Assembly (NCBI GenBank): GCA_019636385.1
Contig: JAHBXT010000003.1
Coordinates: forward strand, 558,001 to 622,000
Length of the DNA stretch: 64,000 bases
Direction of reading: 5' to 3'
From: Pirellulaceae bacterium
GTDB lineage: Bacteria; Planctomycetota; Planctomycetia; Pirellulales; Pirellulaceae
The notes beneath the pieces are model-generated. The model was given only the letters and a program-made list of their open reading frames with translations, did not search any database and was not told the origin of the DNA. The translations under genes were made by a program, and so were the position numbers. Positions 18,433 to 27,087 of this stretch are shown one piece after another (position 1 is the stretch's first letter; each line of letters starts with the position of its first letter).

Positions 18433-19128
18433 CTACTGGGCGCTGGTAGCGTGATTGAGCGTCTGTGTGCCACCAAAGTGGCTATAGTTCAATCCCGACT
18501 TTCGGATCGATAGCTCAACTCCCTGCACGAAGTTAGAGGCCACATTCGGTGGGCGATCGTTGCCTCCATAGCGACTTCTCAGTCCCTGTACCCTCACAAT
18601 CTTTTTCGCTGGAGTGGTAACTGTGACGGTGATTCGTTTGAGCCCAGTGTCCGAATTTGCGGTCCCCGATGTAGAGTTAGAAATTGGGAGGAGATTTACA
18701 GTTACTTGCACACGCCACTGTCCCGTATTTCCGAATCCATCCAGTAGAGCGCCAGTTCTTGATTGTGGTGGTGACTCATCACAACCATGGAAGTCGTCTA
18801 CGTCATCAAAGGCTGCTCGGCTTGTACGCGGTTCATCAGGCTCAGGGCCAAAGAGGGGAGACACAGGGTCTTCGTAGTAACTCTGCATAATCTCCGTCAG
18901 ATACAACTCAGCCAACGCCGCCGCCCGCCGTTGATCGCTCAGTTCAAAGTAGGAACGCACCGTGGCAGCCGAGCTGCGCATACTAGCGACGGCCAGAGTG
19001 CCCACGAGCAGCGTACTGCCGATAGCCTCGATCATCGAAAACCCGCATCGCCTTTTGCGGTGCGAGTTTATCTGACTAGATGTGGTTCGCCTGTGCCACT
19101 TACCAGGGTTGATAGGTGATTGTTCCAT
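18433..19128 (-). CDS. PilV/GspI-like minor pseudopilin
   Basis: 231 residues from ATG 19128 (an upstream ATG at 19158 overlaps the preceding gene further). After a basic leader comes RRCGFSMIEAIGSTLLVGTL, a prepilin cleavage site (G|FxxxE) with the N-terminal helix; the Glu five residues in is present. Prepilin peptidase would cut after the Gly. The remainder is a small mixed domain. The start overlaps the end of the preceding pseudopilin gene, so translation is probably coupled. Confidence 0.75.
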   Translation of the reverse strand: MEQSPINPGKWHRRTTSSQINSHRKRRCGFSMIEAIGSTLLVGTLAVASMRSSAATVRSYFELSDQRRAAALAELYLTEIMQSYYEDPVSPLFGPEPDEPRTSRAAFDDVDDFHGCDESPPQSRTGALLDGFGNTGQWRVQVTVNLLPISNSTSGTANSDTGLKRITVTVTTPAKKIVRVQGLRSRYGGNDRPPNVASNFVQGVELSIRKSGLNYSHFGGTQTLNHATSAQ

Positions 19129-20104
19129 AGACCTTGAACCGCATGTCTTGAATGTCATTAGGATTCGACCATATTGACCCCGCAGTGTTAGAACTCAGCC
19201 AGTGCGCACGCGGGGTCAGTGCACTTCCAGAGCCTTTGTATTGGATCGTTGGAAAGGAAATGTCTATAAAGGCGTGGGAAACCACCAAGCAATACGCATT
19301 TTCCGGCACCAGCCCCGTGATCGGGCCTAGGCTAAACGAAACCCATTGAAAGCTGGTGGGCAATGAACTGGTTGGCACAGTTATTGAGCCCAATGTACTC
19401 GGGCCTGGCATGGGCTTGTTCGTGATGGGGTCGGCTTGGCGAATTGAGATCATGAACTGGCCGCCTAGATTGATGCTGCTCTTACGAACAATCATTTCAA
19501 CCCGGGTGATTGACCAGGAAATTGCATCCGGGTGAAGCCGAGGCTTGAACCATTGGGCACACTGATCGGTAAGGGAGATGGTGAAGCTGCTGGGGCTGCC
19601 CGGTGGCGTAACATCTTGGAACAGCAGCAATTCCCCTGTTTCGATGGGAGCCGGAACCGTGGGGCCCATGGCGCGAGTAAAGTAATTCAGGCGCAAGATG
19701 TCAACGTCGCTGGCCAAGACTTGAGGAATTCCACTATTGATTGACCACAGCAATTGCTTCTGTACTGGACCTGTCCACTGGTAGCGCAACGTATCCAGGC
19801 CTGCACCACCACTTCTGCTGGGAACGGAGAACTGCACATCATTGGCCGACTGAACTGAAAAAGCATTCGCCGTAGCAAGATCGGTTAGCAGTCGATCGGC
19901 CAGATCGCCAGTAGTTGCGGCAGCAGTCGCCGTGGTTGGCGGTTTGGCCGACTGGATCGCCAGTGACAATGTAGCCGCCATACCCACCATCACGATGCTA
20001 GTAACCGTCATGGCTATGACCATTTCTAACAGAGTGAAGGCCATCCATTTTCGATTGTCAGGTTTTAGTTCCAAGTTCCAGGTAATCGAATAAGAATTCG
20101 TCAT
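19100..20104 (-). CDS. PilW/GspJ-like minor pseudopilin
   Basis: 334 residues. RKWMAFTLLEMVIAMTVTSI followed by VMVGMAATLSLA is a type III-helix prepilin start; the residue before F is Ala instead of Gly, a tolerated but less common cleavage site. The ATG at 20104 overlaps the previous stop as ATGA. The size and the large C-terminal domain fit PilW/GspJ, which caps the pseudopilus tip. Confidence 0.75.
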   Translation of the reverse strand: MTNSYSITWNLELKPDNRKWMAFTLLEMVIAMTVTSIVMVGMAATLSLAIQSAKPPTTATAAATTGDLADRLLTDLATANAFSVQSANDVQFSVPSRSGGAGLDTLRYQWTGPVQKQLLWSINSGIPQVLASDVDILRLNYFTRAMGPTVPAPIETGELLLFQDVTPPGSPSSFTISLTDQCAQWFKPRLHPDAISWSITRVEMIVRKSSINLGGQFMISIRQADPITNKPMPGPSTLGSITVPTSSLPTSFQWVSFSLGPITGLVPENAYCLVVSHAFIDISFPTIQYKGSGSALTPRAHWLSSNTAGSIWSNPNDIQDMRFKVYGTITYQPW

Positions 20105-20619
20105 TGGACGGTCGCCTCCGCCGACGTGGCATTCAGGACGACTGATTTGGTTTGTCCACTGCGGTGCAATACAACAGTCCCTCCACCATCCGCAGTATCG
20201 AAGCGGTTAAAGACTACCTGGGAACTACCACCCAACCCGCCAGGAAAGTCGACCGAGTGTATCCAGCACGTGTAAGGTGGCTGAGTCAGATTCACTGCGT
20301 AGGGCTGATGCGAATGGTCCAGATGCGGAACGCCAGGCATGGAGTAGGAGTGCGTGGCGCTATCGAATATGACCGCTATGTCCATGCCTGAGTTTCGTGC
20401 GGCTCGCCGCGCCATTTGCAAGTCTAACGCGATGCGCTCGGCGGCGGTCTGTAGCCGATAGCGATTCAGAGCTCCAGAAAATCGCGGGGCAGCCATGAGG
20501 GCTGATACGCCCAGAATGAGTAAGACGATCACCAGTTCCAGCAATGTCACGGCGCTGCGTTTGGAGGAACCTAACATGGTTCGTGCCATCGAACGTAGGG
20601 CTGAGAATATCAGATCCAT
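20101..20619 (-). CDS. GspH/FimT-like minor pseudopilin
   Basis: 172 residues from ATG 20619, 7 bases after the previous stop; an ATG at 20640 overlapping that stop is an alternative. KRSAVTLLELVIVLLILGVS and ALMAAPRFSGALNRYRLQTA then AERIALDLQMARRAARNSGM follow the GspH/FimT pattern of helix plus small beta domain. The site is A|VTLLE, with Ala at -1. Confidence 0.75.
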   Translation of the reverse strand: MDLIFSALRSMARTMLGSSKRSAVTLLELVIVLLILGVSALMAAPRFSGALNRYRLQTAAERIALDLQMARRAARNSGMDIAVIFDSATHSYSMPGVPHLDHSHQPYAVNLTQPPYTCWIHSVDFPGGLGGSSQVVFNRFDTADGGGTVVLHRSGQTKSVVLNATSAEATVQ

Positions 20620-20626
20620 GGCAGGC

Positions 20627-21241
20627 TCAGTTGATCTCATTTGTTGGTGATTCCACCGGATGCACCACCACACTGTTGGGTCGGATGGATACGATTTGCC
20701 ACCGATCAGCCACAACGTCTTGTTCGTAATACACGCGATCGCCAATCAGCACTGCAGGCCGCTCGGTACCACTCACGATGGCCGACAGACTACCGGCTTG
20801 AGCCGTCAACAATTCCGCTACAGTGGCCTGTGGGGTAACCGCGCCGTCAATGCCAGCACTTATCAACAGTTGGCTAGCCTTGGTTTTCGCGAATGCCTCA
20901 GCGGTCTGGCGAGCGGCTTCAGCGTTGAAAAAAGGGTTAGCCTCCAGGATTAGATCCAAATGGACCTCGGGTAGTGTGGCCATCGGCTGCTGTGCAACAC
21001 CAAATGAGGCAGCCCCGTCCCGCAAGGTAACGGCAGTGACTACGGGCACGCTTGGTGCAGGCACTGCCGGCGCTGCTGCTCCGGAGGCCGGCTGAGCTGA
21101 AGCAAGTGAGTCGATTGCTTCAGAATCCGATGGGCTGAAAGCATTCATCAGCGCGACAGCCAGCAGGGCCACCAATAGCGCGGCGGCTAGCAGCTTCTTG
21201 CGTTGTTCTGATGGAGTGGATTTTGACTGCGGTTGCGACAT
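20627..21241 (-). CDS. Membrane-anchored pilus assembly protein, PilP/GspC-like by position
   Basis: 204 residues from ATG 21241, 5 bases after the PilO stop (an ATG at 21259 overlaps it). One N-terminal membrane helix (KLLAAALLVALLAVALMNAF) is followed by an Ala/Pro-rich linker and a C-terminal part ending SAIVSGTERPAVLIGDRVYY and VVADRWQIVSIRPNSVVVHP, the small beta-barrel style of PilP/GspC homology regions. Placed after PilMNO, where PilP usually lies; it would link the inner-membrane platform to the secretin. Confidence 0.55.
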   Translation of the reverse strand: MSQPQSKSTPSEQRKKLLAAALLVALLAVALMNAFSPSDSEAIDSLASAQPASGAAAPAVPAPSVPVVTAVTLRDGAASFGVAQQPMATLPEVHLDLILEANPFFNAEAARQTAEAFAKTKASQLLISAGIDGAVTPQATVAELLTAQAGSLSAIVSGTERPAVLIGDRVYYEQDVVADRWQIVSIRPNSVVVHPVESPTNEIN

Positions 21242-21245
21242 TGTA

Positions 21246-21848
21246 TTAGGCTCCTGCACCTGAACTGGTGGAGGCAGAAGATTGGGTAAACAACAGGCCG
21301 TGTAGGTTCAAGTTGAAATGTGTGCCTTCGGGATTTCGCGGGACCAAGTCGATAGTAGTCAGCCGATTCATGCGCGGGCAACTTCGCAAGCAATCCAAGA
21401 ACTGGCACACCGCTGTGTAGGATCCGTGGGCTGAAATCGCAATTCCACAGCTCACATAACCGCTGTCCATTATCTTGGATTGCGGTCGAAAGTCGTGTAC
21501 AGTCAATCCGCAGTTGTCTGCCTGTTGATGCAGCCAGCCCAGAAACGAAGCATCGTCTAGTGTTGGTGATACACGTTCCAGCCGAGCGTTATTGGCGGCT
21601 TGCCAATACGAGGCTTCCGAACGGACTTCCGCCAAGCGCTGCACAATGGCAGGCCGCTCGGACTGCAACTGTCGAGCGGCCTGCTGATCGATCTGACTTT
21701 GATGAATCGTGGCCTGAATGGGGAGAATGAGGCCATACCACCAGCCAGCAGCCATCAGCGCGCAAGTGATGCTTCCGCCCAAGACACTCGTCACACGGTG
21801 CAGTTGAATTTGACAGTTGTGCTGACAGAGTCCAAACATGATTGGCAT
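21246..21848 (-). CDS. pilO: PilO-like pilus alignment protein
   Basis: 200 residues: an N-terminal membrane helix (ITCALMAAGWWYGLILPI), a coiled coil (QSQIDQQAARQLQSERPAI) and a ferredoxin-like domain with SFLGWLHQQADNCGLTVHDF. The layout and place after PilN support PilO/GspM, which forms heterodimers with PilN in the inner membrane. Confidence 0.7.
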   Translation of the reverse strand: MPIMFGLCQHNCQIQLHRVTSVLGGSITCALMAAGWWYGLILPIQATIHQSQIDQQAARQLQSERPAIVQRLAEVRSEASYWQAANNARLERVSPTLDDASFLGWLHQQADNCGLTVHDFRPQSKIMDSGYVSCGIAISAHGSYTAVCQFLDCLRSCPRMNRLTTIDLVPRNPEGTHFNLNLHGLLFTQSSASTSSGAGA

Positions 21849-21863
21849 TTAAACCTGGTTGAT

Positions 21864-22463
21864 TTACTGTTCACAAACGATTTGAAAGGTCTGCCTGGAA
21901 CCGACTTGTTCCGAATTAGTCTGCGCACTCAGCAATTCCACTTTGGTGAACGCTCCAGAACTCCGTAAGTTGTCGATCAGCCCTAAACACTGGTCGGAAT
22001 GTGCTTGGCCTGAAAGTTGTACCTGTTTCCGCGGTGTGACAATTGTCAACTGGGCGCTCTGAGCATTGGTCGTGGGAGCCGTCGTATTAATTTCACTGAC
22101 CCTATACGAGCTAAGGAGGATAGAATCCCCCGCCTCGCGACAGCATTGACCAATGGTCTGCAAAATAGCCAGTGGAACATCGGTCTGCTCCAGCGTCTGG
22201 CTATCGTTTACCAGCTTGCGATGAAGCTCAGTCATTTCTGTGAGCCGTTGAACGTCAGATGCAGCCTGTCGCACTTCGGCTACCTCAGCTTCAATAGACA
22301 GCAATTGTTCGGCGGCCAGTCGACGCTTATGGTCCAGCATGACGAAGATGGAACCGAATATCAGTGCAGAGCCCATCCACATGCGTAACCAAAAGCGAAA
22401 CTGCCTGGCGCGCAGGAATCGTAATTCCGTCGATAGTGGCAAAAGGTTAACTGAGGATATCAT
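21864..22463 (-). CDS. pilN: PilN-like pilus assembly protein
   Basis: 199 residues. It begins with SSVNLLPLS, a version of the conserved short PilN tail (INLLP) that binds the PilM groove, followed by a membrane helix (FWLRMWMGSALIFGSIFVML) and a coiled coil. Lies 17 bases after pilM. Confidence 0.75.
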   Translation of the reverse strand: MISSVNLLPLSTELRFLRARQFRFWLRMWMGSALIFGSIFVMLDHKRRLAAEQLLSIEAEVAEVRQAASDVQRLTEMTELHRKLVNDSQTLEQTDVPLAILQTIGQCCREAGDSILLSSYRVSEINTTAPTTNAQSAQLTIVTPRKQVQLSGQAHSDQCLGLIDNLRSSGAFTKVELLSAQTNSEQVGSRQTFQIVCEQ

Positions 22464-22480
22464 GGCGGTACTTGTGGCGA

Positions 22481-23665
22481 TTATGCTCCGGTGTTGGCAT
22501 ATTGGCCGGCGGTGGTTGGCAGGGATACTTCAATCGCCCGAGCAGGAAGCGATGGTTGTGGTAACTGGAGCTGAACCAGCGACAGAGCTTGAGCGTAGCA
22601 TGCGCGATAGGGATGTGCGGCTCGCCAGCGGTAGCCCACGGCAGGTTCGGCTAGAGCTACAGGCAATTCCAGTCGCGCGCTCAACCAGGGGGCCAGCCCC
22701 GAGATGCAAGCCCCGCCTCCGCACAACACCAATCGACCCACAGCGGTAGTGCCGTGGCGATTGTGTAGAAAACCAGTTGTGCGTCGAAGTTCAAATTCTA
22801 ATCCGTCCAGCCAATCGGACAGCCAGCGACTGTTGGCACATGCCAGTGGCTGTGTCTGGTCGTCTGAAACGCCCCACGTGCTCAACAGCGTTTCGGCAGC
22901 TGACGGCGAAATGCTGAGGCGGGCAGACAATGTGTCGATGGCCGTTTGATCGCTAAAGCGGATGCGATTGCGGACATAGACGGCCTGACCATTTCGTGAC
23001 CATACGAAGCTTGCTTGATCGCCGCTTAGATCTACCACCAAGCAGGCCTCTACGTGTGTCGGCGACGCCGCACTTGTTTGCTGCCGACCACGGCGTTTGG
23101 TTGATAGCGTGTGTTCCTGTGTCCATTGCCCCAGTCGTGCTAAGGCAGTTGCTGGTGCGTCTAACTGCCGGCATTTGGGTCCGTGCTGCGCGATGCGCTG
23201 TACCAGTTCTTTGGCAAAGCTTGCCGATGTCCACACCAGGTGCAAATCGGTGGATGTTGACGCATCCCCATGCCAATAATCGTGAGTCATCTCTGGCAAT
23301 TTATCGCCCAGCAGGTCCCCCAACATCTGATATGCCAGATCGGAAACTTCCGGCTCGCTTGGCGAATTCGCCAGTGGTACCGATGCGTAGTCGACCAATG
23401 TGGATGGCAGGGAGCACGCAAATTGAGCATCTGCCGATATGGCCATGTCGTCCAACCAATTGGCAATCAAGGTGCCAAGCCGTACGGCATCCTTAGATGC
23501 GTGGGGTGGTAGCTCCAGCCGGCCGCAATTGGTGACGTTGCACTGGCCAGCGCTAAGCTGCGCGGCCACCAGCTTGACCGCGTGTGTGCCGATATCCAAA
23601 CCAAAGGTTGGGGCAGACTGGCGGTGGTTGTCATTTAGGAAATTCAGTGACCGGAGGTTCATCAT
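22481..23665 (-). CDS. pilM: PilM-like actin-fold ATPase of the pilus platform
   Basis: 394 residues. FGLDIGTHAVKLVAAQL is the phosphate-1 loop of the FtsA/PilM actin fold; CLVVDLSGDQASFVW and GRLVLCGGGACISGLAPWL are the phosphate-2 and adenosine motifs. Cytoplasmic partner of PilN, linking the motor to the membrane platform. The start is one of two adjacent ATGs. Confidence 0.82.
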   Translation of the reverse strand: MMNLRSLNFLNDNHRQSAPTFGLDIGTHAVKLVAAQLSAGQCNVTNCGRLELPPHASKDAVRLGTLIANWLDDMAISADAQFACSLPSTLVDYASVPLANSPSEPEVSDLAYQMLGDLLGDKLPEMTHDYWHGDASTSTDLHLVWTSASFAKELVQRIAQHGPKCRQLDAPATALARLGQWTQEHTLSTKRRGRQQTSAASPTHVEACLVVDLSGDQASFVWSRNGQAVYVRNRIRFSDQTAIDTLSARLSISPSAAETLLSTWGVSDDQTQPLACANSRWLSDWLDGLEFELRRTTGFLHNRHGTTAVGRLVLCGGGACISGLAPWLSARLELPVALAEPAVGYRWRAAHPYRACYAQALSLVQLQLPQPSLPARAIEVSLPTTAGQYANTGA

Positions 23666-23691
23666 AAAGTCTTACTGTGTAATGAGCTATC

Positions 23692-24972
23692 TTAGGCCTG
23701 GGCGGCGGTAGACAGGTCCAACATGGGCAACATCACGGCTAAAACGATGGCACCAATCATCAACCCCATACCAATAATGATGGCTGGTTCGGCAAATTTG
23801 ATTGTGTCACGCAGATTTTGTTCTCCTTGCGATTCGTAGAACTCGCCCACCGTTTGTAGGACGCTGGCCAGTTGTCCATTGGACTCAGCCGTTGCAATCA
23901 TGTCTGTCGCTTCATCGGGCACAAACGGGTACTTTCGGAGGGCCACTGCGACGCCTTCACCATTGATGACAGTCGATTCGACATGGTCGAGCATGTGTTT
24001 GAAGCATTGATTGCTGACGCACTCTCGGGTCAATTGCAGAGCATCGACCATGGGCACGCCGCTGGACAGCATCGCGCCTTGAAGTCGAAACACGCGACCG
24101 GAAATAAGAGGACCACAAATAGACCTCAATAGGGGTGTGTTCAGCAGAACGCGATCCACGACTAATCGGCCATTGGAGGAAGCGAAATACCTCCAGACAC
24201 TGGCTGCCACCATGCCGGCAGCAGCCAGCAGCAGCCACCAATAGCTGCGTGCCAGTTCGGAAGCATCAAGCAGCATGCGAGTCATAGCGGGCGTTCGTGC
24301 GCCGGCAGATGCATAGATATCACCAAACTGCGGCAACACGAAAAAGATCATCGCCGCCAAGACAAAGCTGGTGACGGCTGTCAGAATCAGCGGATAGCTG
24401 AGAGCGGAACGAATTGAATTTCGCATCCGCAGCTCGTCGTTTAAGACTTGCGTAACGCGAGCGAGCACGTCAGACAAAGTTCCCGACGCCTCGCCGGCTG
24501 CCACAGAGGCAACCATGAGCGCCCCGAATTGACGCTGCTGAGCTTGAAGAGCATCGGAAAGGCGACAACCATTTTCAAGCGAACTGTAAACAGCTGCCAT
24601 CGCTTGTCGGATGGACTCTCGTTTGGAACGCGTCGCAATGCTGCGCACGGCATCGGCTAGATCTACTCCCGAACGGAGCATGATCGACAATTGTGTTACA
24701 ATCGTCAGGAGCTCGCGGATTCGTAGCGGCTTGTGTGCTGCAGCGCGATTGCGGCTCCCCAGGTTGTTTATGCGACCGGCTAGTTGAGCGACGGTCGCGG
24801 TACTGATGCCATTTGGGCTGGAATTCCAAGTCGTACCCGATCTGGCCACGGTGCTTGCACGCCCGCCCGTGTAAAGCGCTGACTTGGCGGTTGCACCTAC
24901 TGCCGGTGCCCGGTTGGGTTTGGCTGTCAGTGATGGGAGCGTAGTTTTCATTGGAATTCGCCTGAGCTGCAT
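23692..24972 (-). CDS. GspF/PilC-type inner-membrane platform protein
   Basis: 426 residues. A basic, poorly conserved 90-residue head precedes two GspF repeats, each with LxxxGxxLxxAL-type helices (GCRLSDALQAQQRQFGALMV and GEGVAVALRKYPFVPDEATD) and hydrophobic segments near 200-230, 260-285 and 395-420. VASVAAGEASGTLSDVL and IATAESNGQLASVLQTVG are the paired family signatures. It turns ATPase motion into pseudopilus extension. The start at 24972 lies 3 bases after the ATPase stop; ATG 24951 is an alternative. Confidence 0.88.
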   Translation of the reverse strand: MQLRRIPMKTTLPSLTAKPNRAPAVGATAKSALYTGGRASTVARSGTTWNSSPNGISTATVAQLAGRINNLGSRNRAAAHKPLRIRELLTIVTQLSIMLRSGVDLADAVRSIATRSKRESIRQAMAAVYSSLENGCRLSDALQAQQRQFGALMVASVAAGEASGTLSDVLARVTQVLNDELRMRNSIRSALSYPLILTAVTSFVLAAMIFFVLPQFGDIYASAGARTPAMTRMLLDASELARSYWWLLLAAAGMVAASVWRYFASSNGRLVVDRVLLNTPLLRSICGPLISGRVFRLQGAMLSSGVPMVDALQLTRECVSNQCFKHMLDHVESTVINGEGVAVALRKYPFVPDEATDMIATAESNGQLASVLQTVGEFYESQGEQNLRDTIKFAEPAIIIGMGLMIGAIVLAVMLPMLDLSTAAQA

Positions 24973-24975
24973 GAA

Positions 24976-26739
24976 TTATTCGAACACGGCGACTCGCAGA
25001 ATTTCCTCCAACGATGTCACACCGGCTTCGGCCATAGCCACCGATTGTTCGGCCAGGCTGTGAAGTCCCTGCCGCTGTGCATATTCGCGCAATTGGGAAA
25101 CGGGAGCACCTGTGGCGATCAGTTCACGCATGGAACGATCGACCGATAGTAGCTCGTAGACGCCGATGCGACCGGAGTAGCCGGTATCGAAGCAGTGATT
25201 GCAGCCGTTGCCCCGGACAAACGCACGATTGCGATCGCCTGCATATTGAATGGCATCCAGCAAGGCGGGATTGGGGTAATAGGCAGTGCGACATTCGCTG
25301 CAAACCTTGCGCGTCAACCGCTGGGCGATCACGCCTACCAAGGCCGCTGAGATTTTAAACGGCGCTACGCCCATATCCAACAATCGCGTAATGGCGCTGG
25401 CGCTGTCGTTGGTGTGCAGCGTGCTGAGCACGAGGTGTCCGGTCAGCGCAGCCTGGATGGCGGTTTCGGCAGTCTCCAGGTCGCGAATTTCGCCGATCAT
25501 GATCACGTCTGGGTCTTGCCGCAGGATCGCCCGCAGCGCCTTGGCAAACGTCATCTGGGTAGCGGCGTTGGCGTGAACTTGATTGATCAATTCCAAGCGA
25601 TACTCGACAGGGTCTTCCACCGTTACAATGTTCCGCTCCACGGACTTCAGTAGTTCGATCATTGAATACAACGTAGTGGTCTTGCCGCTGCCGGTAGGCC
25701 CGGTGACCAGCAGCAGTCCATTGGGCCGATCGAGCATCGACCGAATTGTACTATACTGATCTGCTGGAATGCCCAAGTCATTTAAGCGGAATGTCACGCT
25801 AGAGCGATCCAGGATTCGCAACACGGCCTTTTCGCCCAGGACCGTCGGCAACGTGGAAACGCGCAGGTCGATTGGTCGCTTGTCGACGACCACATGGATG
25901 CGCCCATCTTGTGGCAGGCGGTGTTCGGCGATGTCTAGTTTGGCCATCACTTTCAAGCGTGAAATAATCGCCGGATGAAATTCTCGTCTCGGACGCAAGA
26001 TTTCTCGCAACATTCCGTCGACCCGAATGCGCACACTGCTGGTTTGTCCACCGGCTTCGATGTGAATATCACTGGCCCGCTGTCGGACCGCTTGCAGGAC
26101 AATAAAGTTGACGAGATTGATGACGGGACTGCTGTCGTCAGCCGCCGACATCAATTCCATATCCAAGTTCACCGCTTCGTCGTTGAGTGCTACTGCTTCG
26201 TGATCTAAATCGGCCGTTACAGTATCGGCTTGAAAGCCTTCGCCGTAGACACGTGGAATCAGTAGTTCGATGGCCGAACGTAGTGCCAATGCAGGGCGGA
26301 CACGTAAGCCGGTTGCGCTTTCCAGGCGATCAATGACATCCAAGTCTTGAGGATCGGCCAGGGCAACTGTCAGTGTCTTATTCACGCGGAAGAGAGCCAG
26401 GCACGCACAAGCTTCAGCCAATTCACGCGGCACTAGGCGTGCAGCCAGCGGGTCAATCAGACCGTCGCGCAACAGCGCGTGTGGCACCCCCAATTGTTCG
26501 GCCAGAAACGGCAGCAAATCGACTTCGTCGATCAAGCCAAGGGCCACCAGCGTTTCCCCCAATCGCTTTCCGTGCGACTGTTGGCTGAGCGCGCTTTCCA
26601 GGTCTTCCTGGGATATGATGCCTTCGTTGATCAGCCGTTCGCCCAAGCGAGGCTTGGTAGCACTGGCGGAGCGCATTTCATGGGGGAGCGTGCGAGGCGA
26701 TGAGTTGCACGTCGGTACTGTGCGAGTGGTGACGCTCAT
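24976..26739 (-). CDS. GspE/PilB-type assembly ATPase
   Basis: 587 residues from ATG 26739, which overlaps the STAS gene stop as ATGA; the frame runs further up but that start is preferred. MshEN-type N-terminal domain (RLGERLINEGIISQEDLESA). Hexameric motor core: Walker A GPTGSGKTT, Asp box and Walker B DPDVIMIGEIRDLETAETAI, His box GHLVLSTLHTNDSASAITRL. A tetracysteine zinc site (VCSECRTAYYP ... GCNHCFDTGYSGRIG) marks the GspE/PilB branch rather than PilT. It powers pseudopilus assembly from the cytoplasm. Confidence 0.93.
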   Translation of the reverse strand: MSVTTRTVPTCNSSPRTLPHEMRSASATKPRLGERLINEGIISQEDLESALSQQSHGKRLGETLVALGLIDEVDLLPFLAEQLGVPHALLRDGLIDPLAARLVPRELAEACACLALFRVNKTLTVALADPQDLDVIDRLESATGLRVRPALALRSAIELLIPRVYGEGFQADTVTADLDHEAVALNDEAVNLDMELMSAADDSSPVINLVNFIVLQAVRQRASDIHIEAGGQTSSVRIRVDGMLREILRPRREFHPAIISRLKVMAKLDIAEHRLPQDGRIHVVVDKRPIDLRVSTLPTVLGEKAVLRILDRSSVTFRLNDLGIPADQYSTIRSMLDRPNGLLLVTGPTGSGKTTTLYSMIELLKSVERNIVTVEDPVEYRLELINQVHANAATQMTFAKALRAILRQDPDVIMIGEIRDLETAETAIQAALTGHLVLSTLHTNDSASAITRLLDMGVAPFKISAALVGVIAQRLTRKVCSECRTAYYPNPALLDAIQYAGDRNRAFVRGNGCNHCFDTGYSGRIGVYELLSVDRSMRELIATGAPVSQLREYAQRQGLHSLAEQSVAMAEAGVTSLEEILRVAVFE

Positions 26740-27071
26740 AGCGCAAACACTCCTGCCGCTGCCACGACATCGCGGTGTATGGAGAATTCTTGATCGAGGC
26801 CGGTGACGCGAAGCACATCGCGTATCATGGCCGATGGTGCGGCTAAGTGAACCGCTCCACCACGTTGCATGCACTGACTGTGCGTGTCATACAGCAATTG
26901 CAGTCCGAAACTATCGACCAAGCGCAGGCGGCGCAGATCGACGACAACTTGCGGCAGTCGATGGCGCAGGGCGGCTTCCAGCAGCCCGCTCACGCTGGAA
27001 ACTTCATCTGTGGTTAGGCGGTCGTCCAATTGAATGACTTCGACCGAACCTTGTTGGTAGCGCTGGGCCAT
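26736..27071 (-). CDS. STAS-domain anti-sigma-factor antagonist-like protein
   Basis: 111 residues, a single STAS domain. VVDLRRLRLVDSFGLQLLYD holds the phosphorylatable Ser in the usual D-S-x-G setting of SpoIIAA/RsbV-like proteins. GGGAG lies 8 bases before the ATG. It sits between a sensor kinase gene and the assembly ATPase, whose start overlaps its stop, so it is firmly within the pilus operon. No matching anti-sigma kinase gene was seen in the window. Confidence 0.8.
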   Translation of the reverse strand: MAQRYQQGSVEVIQLDDRLTTDEVSSVSGLLEAALRHRLPQVVVDLRRLRLVDSFGLQLLYDTHSQCMQRGGAVHLAAPSAMIRDVLRVTGLDQEFSIHRDVVAAAGVFAL

Positions 27072-27087
27072 CGTAAACGTCTCCCGA

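Noticed and set aside
26740..26874. 45-codon extension of the GspE-type ATPase
   Set aside because: It overlaps the STAS gene and lacks similarity; the ATGA junction at 26736-26739 is the natural start.
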